Source of the DNA: Maylandia zebra
Taxonomy: Eukaryota > Chordata > Actinopteri > Cichliformes > Cichlidae
DNA: 64,000 bases
Assembly (NCBI RefSeq): GCF_041146795.1
Contig: NC_135174.1
Location: forward strand, 18,408,878-18,472,877
Reading direction: 5' to 3'
The position numbers and the translations under genes were made by a program. Below the pieces are notes generated by a model that had not been told where the DNA came from, did no database searches, and saw only the letters and a program-made list of their open reading frames with translations. Shown piece after piece: positions 1 to 10,079 of the stretch (position 1 is the first letter of the stretch; every line of letters begins with the position of its first letter).

Positions 1-341
1 AAATGTGACTGTGCTGAGTGGCCGTGGCACTGTGCGCACTTAAGTAATATTGGTGATTGGAAGCCAGTGTTTTAGTCTTCTCCTTTTTTTCCTGATTAGT
101 TTATTTTATACTTTATTTTTAAGTCTTGGATCTATTTTTATGGGTCGCTCTGGTTTTAAAAACAAATTTAAAGCTCTTACTGGTCATTAACACAAATGCA
201 GCGTTTACCTGTACAGGGATTGACCACTAGAGGTCCTTTTACTCAAGGTTTACATTCATCAGCAACTTCCTTGACAAATGCTAAATGCTGATCAGATTAA
301 ATAGGATTATCAAGGGACAATACATTTTGTTCTTAATATCA
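1..341. repeat. Left copy of a ~350-bp direct repeat
   Basis: This stretch is repeated in the same orientation at 7209-7580 with high identity; the right copy carries about 31 extra bases near its start. Similarity ends at about 341 here and 7580 there. The left copy begins at the first base of the window, so the duplicated block probably continues outside it. No coding potential is seen. The right copy lies about 430 bp after the stop of the 549-residue gene, so the left copy may be the 3' flank of a neighbouring duplicate. Confidence 0.85.
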
Positions 342-1804
342 TATTATTTCATCTATCATGTCTTTTCTATGATTCATATTTTATTGATGAGACCATCGAA
401 AGCGAGGTAGCAAATACTCAAAGATTAACTAGTCAGGACGTGATTTCTACATTTCTACAGTTTTTTTTACACGGTGGTCTTTGGCATGTTATCTTATTTT
501 TGGTGAATAAAACAAAACCACCAGTGAAAATTGTTTTAGATTTAGTAAATTGTAAGTAAATTTTAACTCATGCAGTTGTAACCCCTTTAAACAATCGTTC
601 GTGTCCTGCAGGAAATGGAATACCAAATGAACTGACTAAAGGGGGTGCCTGTAAAAATTCCTAAGGTTCTTCTGCCCACTGGTGCTGCTGCAGCTGATTT
701 CTATCAACAAGAGGTGGGATCACCTGCAAAGAGACTGCGATTTTTGGTTTGGGGCCTTTACCCTCTGAAGAAGCCAAACAGTGGACTGAAACTGTTTGGG
801 TCTCATTTTGATTTGTGGTCACTGTACCAAAAATGTGGTTCATCATAATTATGGAACATTTAAAGATGCAGTTATATTTCTTATTGACATCACCAGAAAT
901 TGTGTGTGACTTCTTATGGTGGTGTTCAATAAAGAAGTATAATTATTTTTAAGAATAACAAAAAGCCATTTACTATAGAGTAAAGGGTGAAAGCTGCTTC
1001 TATTTAGAACAGTTACAATATTTTGTTTGATTTGATTTCTTGCAATAAACAGAGACAATTTGCAATTCTCTAATTCTTTGTAACAGGTCCTTTGTAAAGA
1101 ATTCAGCTTTTGTGTAAACACCCAAGTTCACCAGATATCTGGGAAACAATGCAACAATTTATTTTAATAATTCTATAATGAAGTGTTAAATTGCAGTTAG
1201 AAGCTACTGCTCCAAACCTCGTAATAAACATCAAACAGGATTAAAACCTCAGGACAACAAAGAAAACAAGATGACATAGAAGTGACCCCCATTCTATACG
1301 ATGTGCCATAAAACTAAACACTGTGTTTGTATGTTTGTGTGCGTGCGAGCACGCGAGTGCCTGCGTACCTGTGTGTAAGTGCATGTGTATATATGTTTAT
1401 GTACCTGTGTGTACGTGACTTCCTGTGGGTCATAAAAGTCCATCTCCCTTTCAAGCCAAAGTTATCCAGTTACAAACATTTAGGTCCCCACCCAGGTATC
1501 CCCTGGGGAATTTCCACTCAGCTTTAGCTTCTCTTTGTCCTGTTTTCACAGCTCAAGGTGGGGAGGGTCTCTTACAAGTTTACTCCTAAGTTTATGTCAC
1601 ATTTAGGCCTATATTACATCCAGGGCAGTGTCAGTGTCTCTACTATACTTCTACATCCTATCTAGCACATTTCTAAAACCTAAAATAAGCTACAAATATC
1701 TTCAAGTTCCTCTTTCTCTGTAGGATAACCAAATCAATTAAACCAAGTGCTGTGGTGGTGATATGAAATTCAACCTTTGCAGCCTCTGTAGCTTTCTAGT
1801 AACA
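342..1804. other. Non-coding stretch, possible LINE remnant, GT-rich patch
   Basis: No supported gene. Around 610-655 one frame reads GNGIPNELTKGGA, which resembles the GNExADxLAKxGA motif of LINE-encoded RNase H, but neighbouring sequence gives no further support. A degenerate GT microsatellite lies at about 1323-1420. The rest is AT-rich with short chance ORFs only. Confidence 0.3.
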
Positions 1805-2560
1805 TGTCACGGGGTGGAAAGGGACAAGTTATCTAAGTTTTTCTACTATGCATGTTTTAGTTACCGTCAAATTGTCCTGGAGAGACTCCGCCCTTTCCCC
1901 CCATCTTTACTAATTGGACACACCTGAGAGGGAAGGCAAGGTAATTTACAGAGTGCTCAATGACACATAAGAGTGTTGGAGTTGGCGTTCGAGAGGGGAC
2001 ATGACCAGCGACTGGGGACGCGCCACCACGAGCGACTAGGGACGCGCAGCGAGCAGTCAGACGGCAATAACGACAAGAGCCAGCTTGTGCACTGCGGGAG
2101 AGCAGAAGCAGTGAGACAGCTGGTGCCGATTGCAGTTTTAAAGAAGCGGCGGGCGGAGTTGAGAGCTCTGCCCACCCGGGGTAAGTCTTTGACTTATCCC
2201 TTTTTATAAAGTAAAACTGTCGAAAGGAATATTGACTGCCGCTCCCTCTCTTCCTTCAGTGCACCGGGACGTGGAATGCGGGGAGGAAGGCGAGGACTCC
2301 ACTGGGTTTCCCTCTTTTACTACTACGCTGGATTTCTTAGTTTTTTGTGACTTTTATGCCGTGGTGGATCCCACTGGACTTTTAATGTTGTGTTTTATTG
2401 ATTTTTATTGTGTTATCCCTTGGCCAAGGTTGTTTTAATTCATTTTACATTTTTAACTATTTAAATATAATAAATTATATTTTTAATCTTACAGTTTAAA
2501 TTATGTGCTTTCCCTTGGCGGCTCCACTGCTCTGCCCGTTTTGAGAAAGGTTTCCTTCCT
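1805..2560 (+). mobile_element. Possible solo LTR or other TE end
   Basis: The stretch begins TGTCACGG, like the supported solo LTR at 9406, has a GC-rich middle with a splice-donor-like GGTAAGT near 2180, and an AATAAA-type signal near 2470. I found no clear matching CA end or target duplication. It could instead be a promoter or exon of an unrelated transcript. Weak call. Confidence 0.22.
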
Positions 2561-3034
2561 TTTAAAAACACAAAACATCTTGGAAATAAAATCAGCCTTT
2601 CCGCTCCGTTACAAACACATTTGCCTTTTCCTTTTCAAACAATTTTACATGAGTTACACATTATGTCTCTTCAAAGAGAGTCAGAACAGCATGGAGACCC
2701 TTAACCTCGTGTACCTTACAATCAAATTCTTCTCTGCATTTAAAACCATGATCTGCAGTTAGCAGCCACACTGCTCCACACATCCAACATCAGCATCCGA
2801 CTAGAGACTTGCAACATGTGGAAAACTGGGCTTCTCCATAAGAGCTAGAAGGTTGAAAAAATAAAAGAAGAAAAATATATTAGTTACTTCAACTGTAAAC
2901 TAAGAAATTTAACTAAAGACAAACTTTTGAACTTGCTGTAACATTTGCAAATGAGGCAGATGAAGGCATCCTTTACAGAATGTGTGTGCGGTCTTTGCAG
3001 TTTCAGATTTACGGTCAAAGTGATGTCTTGGAGG

Positions 3035-3120
3035 TAGGGCTGGGCGATATGGCCTAAAATCCATATCATGGTATACTTTGAAGCATGTGCGGTAACAATA
3101 TATATCGCGATATATTATTT
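3035..3120 (+). mobile_element. hAT-type terminal fragment (GGGCTGGGCGATATGG end)
   Basis: TAGGGCTGGGCGATATGG followed by the ATATCGCGATAT theme is the end of a widespread vertebrate non-autonomous hAT-like repeat. No matching inverted end was found downstream, so this is probably one end of a decayed copy. The following ~1.7 kb (3121-4860) shows no gene. It has a 21-bp exact direct repeat at 4407-4427 and 4484-4504. Confidence 0.4.
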
Positions 3121-4897
3121 TCTTCACTGCAGCATTACCGAGAGTTGAAAAACTGTCTAAATTCTTTCATCTGTAATAAAATGATCAGTGTGGTTGCTCT
3201 ACCAGATGTGACAATTACATTTAATATCCAGGCATCCATGAAAACAGAATTTACGAAATTTAACAGAGTTAGAAGTTAGCAGCAAGTAAGCTCGCTAGTT
3301 TCCACCTAAACATAATATAGCATGTTCTGACTGAGGGATTTCTGAAACAAATTAAGACGTACAGCTTTGCTATTACTTCCCAAATAAATGAAGACAGGAA
3401 AGTAAACAGCAGTGAAGTTTGTAGGGTTACTGAAGTTTGGCTAGCTGGTATATAATGACGCGCTACGCGACACAGCTATGTTAGCATAATATAAACAGTG
3501 AAGCTGGAGGACAAAGTCGCTAGATGACGTCATTGCCTAATTTGCATAATTGGTCATGTAATTATAAAGGACCCTGTAGGAGAGAGAAATAACATCGTGA
3601 AAGAGACATAAAGTCAATAGAAACACCCTGAAAGCATTTAGTATATATTTAGAACCACAAATTTGATTTCTTTTAGCAATTATTGTTTTTGTTAATGTCA
3701 CAATCCCAACCCTCCTCCTTTATCCGGACTTGTGACCTGGAAAACTGACCCGAAATAGGCACTCTGGCAGAGTTACTTTTTTGTTTATGTGTCTGTGTGT
3801 GTCTTTTACAGAGTTTTAAACCTTGGGATCCACAAAAAAGCAAGAGTAAAAGACGAACATTTTTATCCATAATGTTGTTAACAAACTACATTAATCAAAA
3901 ATGGACATAGCAAGCATCACCAGACAGCTTCAGTCGAAATTGGATGTAGAAGATAGAGTTAAGGCTCTGCAAGGACATCTGATTTCTAAGTTAGCAATGT
4001 TTGGAATGGTGTATTTTAGTGCATTGATTTATTTTAAACAAAGAACAATATACTTCTACCGCTTCTCCCGACCTGCGTTATAGTCAGAGCGGGAGCAGCG
4101 GTTTCGCTCATGCGCAATTCTTTTGCAGTTTGGACCCGTAGGTGTAAAAAGCTCCTGCTCTGACAGCAGCTGGGGGCAACTGCTGCATTAGGACGGCCGC
4201 CTGTGAGTGCTTTGGCACGGGCGAGGTGCCCACGGCAGCTCCCGCTGCTTGTAAGAGCGATACGTGCTTCCACGTCAAAAACTCGTAATAACACCAGAAA
4301 AAAGTCACCAGATTTGTTGTTAGTCGCTTTTTAGAAAAAAAAAAAAAAGTCAATTAAGGCGTCTGAAAACTCGCTAGATATAGCGACAAAATCACTGCCG
4401 TTAAGTCCTCCGTTATTTATTTAGCTAAACAAGTCAATTAACACTGGCTTACAGCACCATAGAAATATATACAAAAATACAAGCCTCCGTTATTTATTTA
4501 GCTAATATGCTAGTAGCCAATGTGCTTTAAGCTAACTCGGCTTCCCACAATCTTACATTTCTGAATAAAAACACTAAGAAGTTACCTTTAATACCTCCGA
4601 CCAGTATAATTTCATTCCACGTTAACAGAGCTTTCTACGTGAGAGCAAGCCGTAAAACTTGAACACAAAAAGTAAATAATTAAAAAAGGTGAGTGTGTTG
4701 TTTGTTAATCGACGGTGAGACAGCGGGGGCGTAATCCCAAGGGCGGAAGCACCCCGGGTTTTTTTCTGTCTGGGTTGCCATTCCTCGATAACAGCAGGTT
4801 AATATTAAGGTTAGCTTAATGGTTAATACTAACGTTCAGGGAGGTGAAGGTTCAAGACGTTTTGTGACCGAATGAATTTCAAAGAGTAAGCGTACTG

Positions 4898-4948
4898 TGA
4901 CGTCACGGCACGTGTGCCTTGACGTCACACTGCCGTGAGGCTATAAAT
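4898..4948 (+). promoter_or_regulatory. Promoter: two CRE sites, E-box and TATA box
   Basis: Two perfect TGACGTCA sites (4898-4905 and 4920-4927) flank a CACGTG E-box (4909-4914). The block 4898-4927 is itself an imperfect dyad. A TATA box (TATAAAT, 4942-4948) follows, which predicts a start near 4970-4975. Consensus CREs bind CREB/ATF/CREM factors. TATA-plus-CRE promoters are common in male germ cells and in stress or cAMP responses; which applies here is inference. The likely target is the ORF starting at 5130. Confidence 0.65.
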
Positions 4949-4982
4949 ATGAGCTCGCGCCTTAGAACGCGAGCTCATATTT
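4945..4982. repeat. Perfect 15-bp inverted repeat including most of the TATA box
   Basis: Left arm 4945-4959 (AAATATGAGCTCGCG) and right arm 4968-4982 are exact reverse complements around an 8-base loop. The left arm includes part of the TATA box and the right arm spans the predicted transcription start. The element could form a cruciform, or a hairpin if transcription starts upstream. Confidence 0.9.
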
Positions 4983-4991
4983 ACCCCCAAG

Positions 4992-5056
4992 GTAAGGCAC
5001 TCTACTACACCTAGTGTTGAAAACACATTTTAACAAAATTAACGCTGATTCTATAG
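4992..5056 (+). other. Possible tiny 5'-UTR intron
   Basis: CAAG|GTAAGG at 4991/4992 is a strong donor, and a CTATAG acceptor ends at 5056, giving a 65-bp intron between the predicted start and the ATG at 5130. This is at the short end for fish introns. The leader may instead be unspliced. Confidence 0.3.
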
Positions 5057-5129
5057 TCTTCTAACAATCGTCTAAAGGTTAGAGCATATAGTTTATCTCT
5101 ACTGAACCCTATCTCCTCTGTTTACAAAT

Positions 5130-6779
5130 ATGTGGCGCTCAGTGTTCAGTCGTACAAATTCTTCAGATACTGACGGCTTTGAGGTGCTTGACAGATATTA
5201 TTTAGAGCCTGATGGGTTCTTCTTACCGATATCTATTTCTAGAGATGAACAGTCTGAGGTTCCTAAAACCAGTGTTTCTGTAAACGCCTATGAAAATGAA
5301 CAGGCAACCACCTCTGAAATAGATGAGGCTCCTAAAACCAGTATAAACAACTTTGAACATGAAGAGTCTCCCACCAGTGAGAATTACAGCACTAATTTAT
5401 TCAATGGCGTCCTCCCCAAACCTTCAGATATGAACAAATCTGAAGAGAATGAACAAAACGCTGACCAAGGAAGTTTTCAAAGAGAGGAGAAAGAAACTTT
5501 TTTTTCCAGAGTTCAAACAAATCTTTCAGCTCTGTCTTCCATTATTACAGCTCCAGTTGAGTCGGTTGGGCGAGGAGTCATTTTTGTCACCAGGCACATT
5601 TTTAATATTGGTCGAGCTCCATTTACCTCACCCACTAGTGAAACGGAAAAGTCACCCACCTCTGAAACAACTGAGGTTCCTTCACCGAGTGTTTCTGTAA
5701 ACAACTTTGAATACGAACAGTCACCCTCCAGTGAAACAACTAAGATTCCTACAACCAGTGTTAATATGAACAACGCTGAAGATGAAAAGTCTTCAGCCAG
5801 CGAGAGTTACAACACTGATTTATTAAATGCCATTCTTCCTGAACCTTCAGATAAAGGACCCGAAGATAATGAACAAACAGGCAGTCTTCAAACAAAGGAA
5901 GAAGAAACTATTTCTTCCAGACTTCAAACAAATGCTCCAAATCTCGATTCCTCTTGTAGAGTTCCAGATGTGCCTGTGGGCCTTAGAGAAGATTTCATCA
6001 CCAGGCACCTCCTTAATATTGGTCGAAGACCATTTACCTCAATTATTCCAAATCTCTATTCCTCTTGTAGAGTTCCAGATGTGCCTGTGGGCCTTAGAGA
6101 AGATTTTATCTCTAGGCACCTCCTTAATATTGGTCGAGCACCATTTACCTCAATTATTCCAAATCTCTATTCCTCTTGTAGAGTTCCAGATGTGTCTGTG
6201 GGCCTTAGAGAAGCTTTTATCTCTAGGCACCTGCTTAATATTGGTCGAGCACCATTTACCTCAGTTACCACACCCACTAGTGAGACCTCTGAAACAGCTA
6301 ACGTTCCTAAAACCACTGTGTCTATAAATAACTTTGGACATGAAGATTCTCCCACCAGTGAGAGTTACAGCATTGATTTATTCAATGTTGGTCTCCTTGC
6401 AGCTTCAGATAACAGATCTGAAGAGAATGAACCAAATATTGTCCAAGGAACTCTTCAAAGAGAGGACGGAGACTCTGCTGTTTCCAGACTTCACAGAAAT
6501 CTTCCAGGTTTTAATTCCCTTATTACAGCTCCAGTTGTGCTTGCGGGCCAAGGAGTCATTTTTGTCACCAGGCACATCCTTAATATTTGTGGAGCACCAT
6601 TTACCTCATTGTTCAATCATTTTTCAGCAATTATTCAGCGTAGGTTTCCCCATGGAGCTAATTCAGGCCTGATTCCTACAATCAGAAGATGGTTAGATAT
6701 AATTTCTTGGATGACTTCAGTAATTGGTGCACTTGCACTTTTAGTTTTACTTATAATAGTCATCATGTTAATTCACTAA
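5130..6779 (+). CDS. Unrecognised 549-aa repeat-bearing tail-anchored protein
   Basis: I do not recognise this protein. It is one uninterrupted ORF; the ATG at 5130 has A at -3 and follows a TATA/CRE promoter. Residues 1-45 are unique. A unit of about 100-120 residues recurs at about 48-167, 187-304 and 396-493. Each is acidic and Ser/Thr/Glu-rich (SPTSE, EENEQ) and ends in a basic block like RHxLNIGRAPFTS. The middle unit has grown by three nearly identical tandem 37-residue repeats (268-304, 305-341, 342-378). A basic stretch (RRFPHG, IRRWLD) precedes one hydrophobic segment, about 527-548, that ends at the C-terminus. With no signal peptide visible, this suggests a tail-anchored protein with a cytosolic repeat region. 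AATAAA lies at 6788-6793, nine bases after the stop. Function is unknown. Confidence 0.72.
   Translation: MWRSVFSRTNSSDTDGFEVLDRYYLEPDGFFLPISISRDEQSEVPKTSVSVNAYENEQATTSEIDEAPKTSINNFEHEESPTSENYSTNLFNGVLPKPSDMNKSEENEQNADQGSFQREEKETFFSRVQTNLSALSSIITAPVESVGRGVIFVTRHIFNIGRAPFTSPTSETEKSPTSETTEVPSPSVSVNNFEYEQSPSSETTKIPTTSVNMNNAEDEKSSASESYNTDLLNAILPEPSDKGPEDNEQTGSLQTKEEETISSRLQTNAPNLDSSCRVPDVPVGLREDFITRHLLNIGRRPFTSIIPNLYSSCRVPDVPVGLREDFISRHLLNIGRAPFTSIIPNLYSSCRVPDVSVGLREAFISRHLLNIGRAPFTSVTTPTSETSETANVPKTTVSINNFGHEDSPTSESYSIDLFNVGLLAASDNRSEENEPNIVQGTLQREDGDSAVSRLHRNLPGFNSLITAPVVLAGQGVIFVTRHILNICGAPFTSLFNHFSAIIQRRFPHGANSGLIPTIRRWLDIISWMTSVIGALALLVLLIIVIMLIH
5931..6263 (+). repeat. Three tandem 111-bp coding repeats
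   Basis: These encode three 37-residue units sharing SSCRVPDV, VGLRE and RHLLNIGR. Neighbouring copies differ by only a few bases, so the expansion looks recent or is homogenised. The unit length is a multiple of three, so the frame is kept. Confidence 0.92.
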
Positions 6780-6838
6780 TTCTAACAAATAAACATGAAA
6801 TTCAGTATCCTTAGCATAAAATTACATCACAATTATGC

Positions 6839-7065
6839 CCCCAGCCAGTCACAGCAGAAGGCTGCCCCTCCCTGAGTCTGGTTCTGCTGAAGGTTTCTTC
6901 CTATTAAAAGGGAGTTTTTCCTTCCCACCGTCGCCTTAGTGCTTGCTCATAGGGGATCGTTTGATTGCTGGGGTTTTCTCTCTAATACTGTGGGGTTTTA
7001 ACCTTACAGTACAAAGAGCTTTAAAGTGCCTGTTCTAACACAGCATTATTAAATAGACTTTAAAT
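6839..7065 (+). repeat. Dispersed teleost repeat (CCTGAGTCTGGTTCTGCTGAAGG type)
   Basis: The string of motifs (TGGTTCTGCTGAAGGTTTCT, then AAAAGGGAGTTTTTCCTTCC, then GCTCATAGGGGATCGTTTGA) matches a repeat I recall as very common in fish genomes, usually the 3' end of a non-LTR element. It sits directly after the 549-residue gene and could be transcribed as its 3' UTR. Confidence 0.6.
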
Positions 7066-7208
7066 GGCTTCAACTGAAAAAACATTACTTAATAAAGAAA
7101 AAAATCAATAAATAATGGTGTGTGTTTGTTTCATTTTCTATACCAGGGTAAGTGCTAAAACTTAGTGGGTTATAATTTATGTAGCTTTTAACAGATTATT
7201 GTTGTTTC

Positions 7209-7580
7209 AAATGTGACTGTGCTGAGTGGCCGTGGCACTGTGTGCACAGGATAAAACCTGTTGATTTTAAGATTGCACTTAAGTAACATTGGGGATTAGA
7301 AACCAGGGTTTTAGTTTTTCCTTTTTTTTCCTGGTAAGTTTATTTTATAGTTTATTTTTAAGTCTTTGATCTATTTTTATGGGTTGCTCTGATTTTAAAA
7401 ACAAATTTAAAGCTCTTACTAGTCATTAACAGAAATGCAGCGTTTATCTGTACAGGGATTGACCACTAGAGGTCCTTTTGCTCAAGGTTTATATTCATCA
7501 GCAATTTTCTTGTCAAATGCTAAATGCTGATCAGATTAAATAGGATTATTATGGGACAATACATTTTGTTCTTAATATCA
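7209..7580. repeat. Right copy of the ~350-bp direct repeat
   Basis: Pairs with 1-341 in the same orientation. It shares the long block from AAATGTGACTGTGCTGAGTG to CTTAATATCA, with scattered substitutions and a 31-base length difference. Sequence on both sides differs from the left copy, so the duplication boundary is visible at its right end. Confidence 0.85.
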
Positions 7581-7589
7581 AAGGAGGCT

Positions 7590-7735
7590 TCTCTCCGTCT
7601 GATAGCTTGTGTTCTGAGACCTGACACCTTAGACCTGACCTCTTTGAGACCTGACTTTTTTGAGACCTCACACCTGAATTTCTGAGACCTGAGACCTGAT
7701 GACTTTTTGTCTGAGACCTGAGGATGTCCTAAAAA
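7590..7735 (+). repeat. Degenerate minisatellite with GAGACCTGA core
   Basis: About nine imperfect copies of TGAGACCTGAC-like words occur with spacers of variable length. There is no coding potential. Confidence 0.7.
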
Positions 7736-9209
7736 TGTACACTGTACTGCAGAGACAGTGCATGACGTGGGGTTTTATTTCATTTTCCGGGGCAGTGAAT
7801 GTAATGTACTAATAACATAAATTATGACAACTTCTTGCAGAGAAAGTTCATCAGCTTACACTATGTTAAAAACACACAAAAACCAAACAATGTATTTTAA
7901 CTGTGATTTATAGAGAGAGTGAGAGGAGGTGCTAAAGAGATAAAAACATGACAACATAAATGTGTAAAAATGATTTTTTTTCTGTACAGATATGTGGTGC
8001 TTATCCCTGCTGAAGAGCAGATTGGTGTTGCTTCAGAGGAATTCTTTAGTGCTGTTATGTAGTGGTCTTACACTTAAGGTTTTAATAACATTATTTTATG
8101 TATTAGTGAAGATTTGCATACATTATCTTACATTCTGTAAATTAAGTTTTCTGGAAAGGTCAACTTAACTGATGTAACTACGTATTAATGAAAGACCTTG
8201 ATGTGTATATGACTATAATAGATATTGTTTATCTATTATAGTCATATACGGCAACTCCTGTGGTTGCAAAGAAGCTTTGGGTGATAAAGAGGTCAGGGCA
8301 ACTGTGGAACTGCTCAGCTTAAGATTTCTAAATAGAATTGAACTAATGGATGACATCAGTCTCTTTTTATATACAGTTAATGATTATAAGCCACTTCTAG
8401 CTTGATCAGTTGAGTATATTTTTGTTTTTCCTCTGGAAACTTTTGGAATTCAGGGCTGTCATTCGGTGTGGCCAGTGACATTGCTCTAGTTGTAAAAAAC
8501 AAAACAAAATATAGATGTATATGAAAATCTAAAATGTATTCAAAGGCAAAATGGGATGCATAGCTAATAAATAGTATTATGAGAAAAAAAAAAACAACTT
8601 TTTGTGAATGTAACCTTGTGAAATTTGAAAGTCCTAGTGGCAACACAATGATCATAGCTGCCATCATGCCTAACAAGCATCATCATATCATTTGGAAATG
8701 CAATCTGGGTCCCAGCTGAAACTGAGCAAGGCAGCAATGAAATGCTGCCCCTCTGTGCTCAAACAAACGTTCGCGGCTTGAAAGCGAGCGTATTTCTAAA
8801 CCAATAAAAAGAAATCTGCTGATTCAGGACTAGCACGTTTTTTTGAAACTTGACAGAAAAACCCAGTGCCTAGTGTGTGACAGAACCAACGACAACAGTG
8901 TTGCCACCTGCTCTCTGGAGCGGTGGCCCAGTTGTTTAGATAGGTTAAGATGCGGATGCCACTCTCTCTAACGCTGCCTCAGTACATTTCACAAAGGTGC
9001 GAGGAGCAAGAGCAGCACTAGTCTTCGTGGCTACACCCTCGAATGCAAACCTCAGAAACTGCAACAATTCTCAGCACCCATGGAGAGGGGGCAAAAGCAT
9101 GCCAATGAGCAAGGTGAGTAGCCAGCCGGCTGACCGTTGTCGCCCCCCAATGTGTCTGCGGGGAAATGCATCATCTGCCTGACCTGGCTCTTTTTGCCTG
9201 CGGGCTGAG
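7736..9209. other. AT-rich non-coding stretch
   Basis: No gene supported. It contains a perfect hairpin (listed separately) and only chance ORFs. Confidence 0.5.
8205..8249. repeat. Perfect 18-bp inverted repeat, 9-base loop
   Basis: Arms 8205-8222 (GTATATGACTATAATAGA) and 8232-8249 are exact reverse complements. It is AT-rich, with no poly-T tract or gene beside it that would explain it as a terminator. It may be the core of a palindromic MITE or an indel-generated foldback. Confidence 0.9.
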
Positions 9210-9405
9210 CAGTGGTGCTCCTAACCTGTTTGGCGCCCTGGGCGAACACTCACTCTGGCGCCCCCCCCCCACACACACACACACACACATAAAACATATT
9301 ACCGTAAGGATTGTACATTAACATAAAACTGTTGTCGAAATTCCCCAGAGAAACACACACACACACAAAGAGAGGGAGTATGCATTGTATGCAAACGGCT
9401 ACCAC

Positions 9406-10016
9406 TGTCACGGTCCCCGTGTCTCTCTGGTTGGCCCACGCTGGCTACAGGTTTTGTTGTTGTTAGTTTTAGTTTTTTGTCTCTCCTCCTCCTCTCTGCC
9501 TGGGTGGAGCTCATTACGGGCTCTCACTCTTGGCCCACGCACCCCTGTGGATGGTGTCCACCTGCGGCTGATCTGGCTGATTTCCCCAGCTGCTATTTAA
9601 GGCAGTGGCACAGAGCAGCTCACCGCTGGAACGTCGAACCACCTGAGTTCGTGCTCGCGGCATATTCAAAGAAGAATCGCTTACACGTGTTTTATGTTGT
9701 GGAACTAACCTTTGACCTTCTGTCTGTAGATTCTGGACCGAATCACCGGACCTGTCCAAGTGGGGCAGTGTGTGGAGTGTTGGAGCGAGTGCGGCTGAAG
9801 AGGAGTGCGTGTGTGCGGAGGAGCGGTGGCGGTGACTGAGTGGAAGAGGAAGCGTGTGTGTGGATTTCCCCCCCCCCTTCTCTCCCTGGAGCCCTGGACC
9901 CCCTCCCAACTCACTGTACATATATTTTGCACTAAGGTGATCCCTATTGTAAATAAATCCCCTTTTGTTTCCTTGAAAGAACAGTCTGCGCGTGGGTCCG
10001 TTCAGTAGCCATGACA
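9406..10016 (+). mobile_element. Solo LTR, Ty3/Gypsy-like
   Basis: The 611-bp unit begins TGTCA and ends TGACA and is flanked by the perfect 5-bp target duplication ACCAC (9401-9405 and 10017-10021). It has a TATTTAAG promoter-like motif near 9594 and an AATAAA-type signal near 9951, the expected order of an LTR. No internal coding region is present, so it is the recombined remnant of a full element. The perfect duplication suggests an insertion younger than the hAT element around it. Confidence 0.82.
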
Positions 10017-10079
10017 ACCACACAGCCATCATAATTCGTCATACAATGAGAACAGGACAAATCAATAATTGACACTGAC

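Noticed and set aside
1323-1420. GT-rich tract as a possible regulatory Z-DNA element
   Set aside because: Degenerate microsatellite with no nearby gene; nothing beyond simple repeat is supported.
1957-2209. Overlapping short ORFs in GC-rich DNA
   Set aside because: GC-rich non-coding sequence of a possible LTR or leader; no protein motif.
8377-8676. 99-codon hydrophobic minus-strand ORF
   Set aside because: Hydrophobicity follows from AT-rich codons; no context or motif supports a gene.
9514-10032. 172-codon minus-strand ORF
   Set aside because: Lies antisense inside the solo LTR; low-complexity and not similar to any protein I know.
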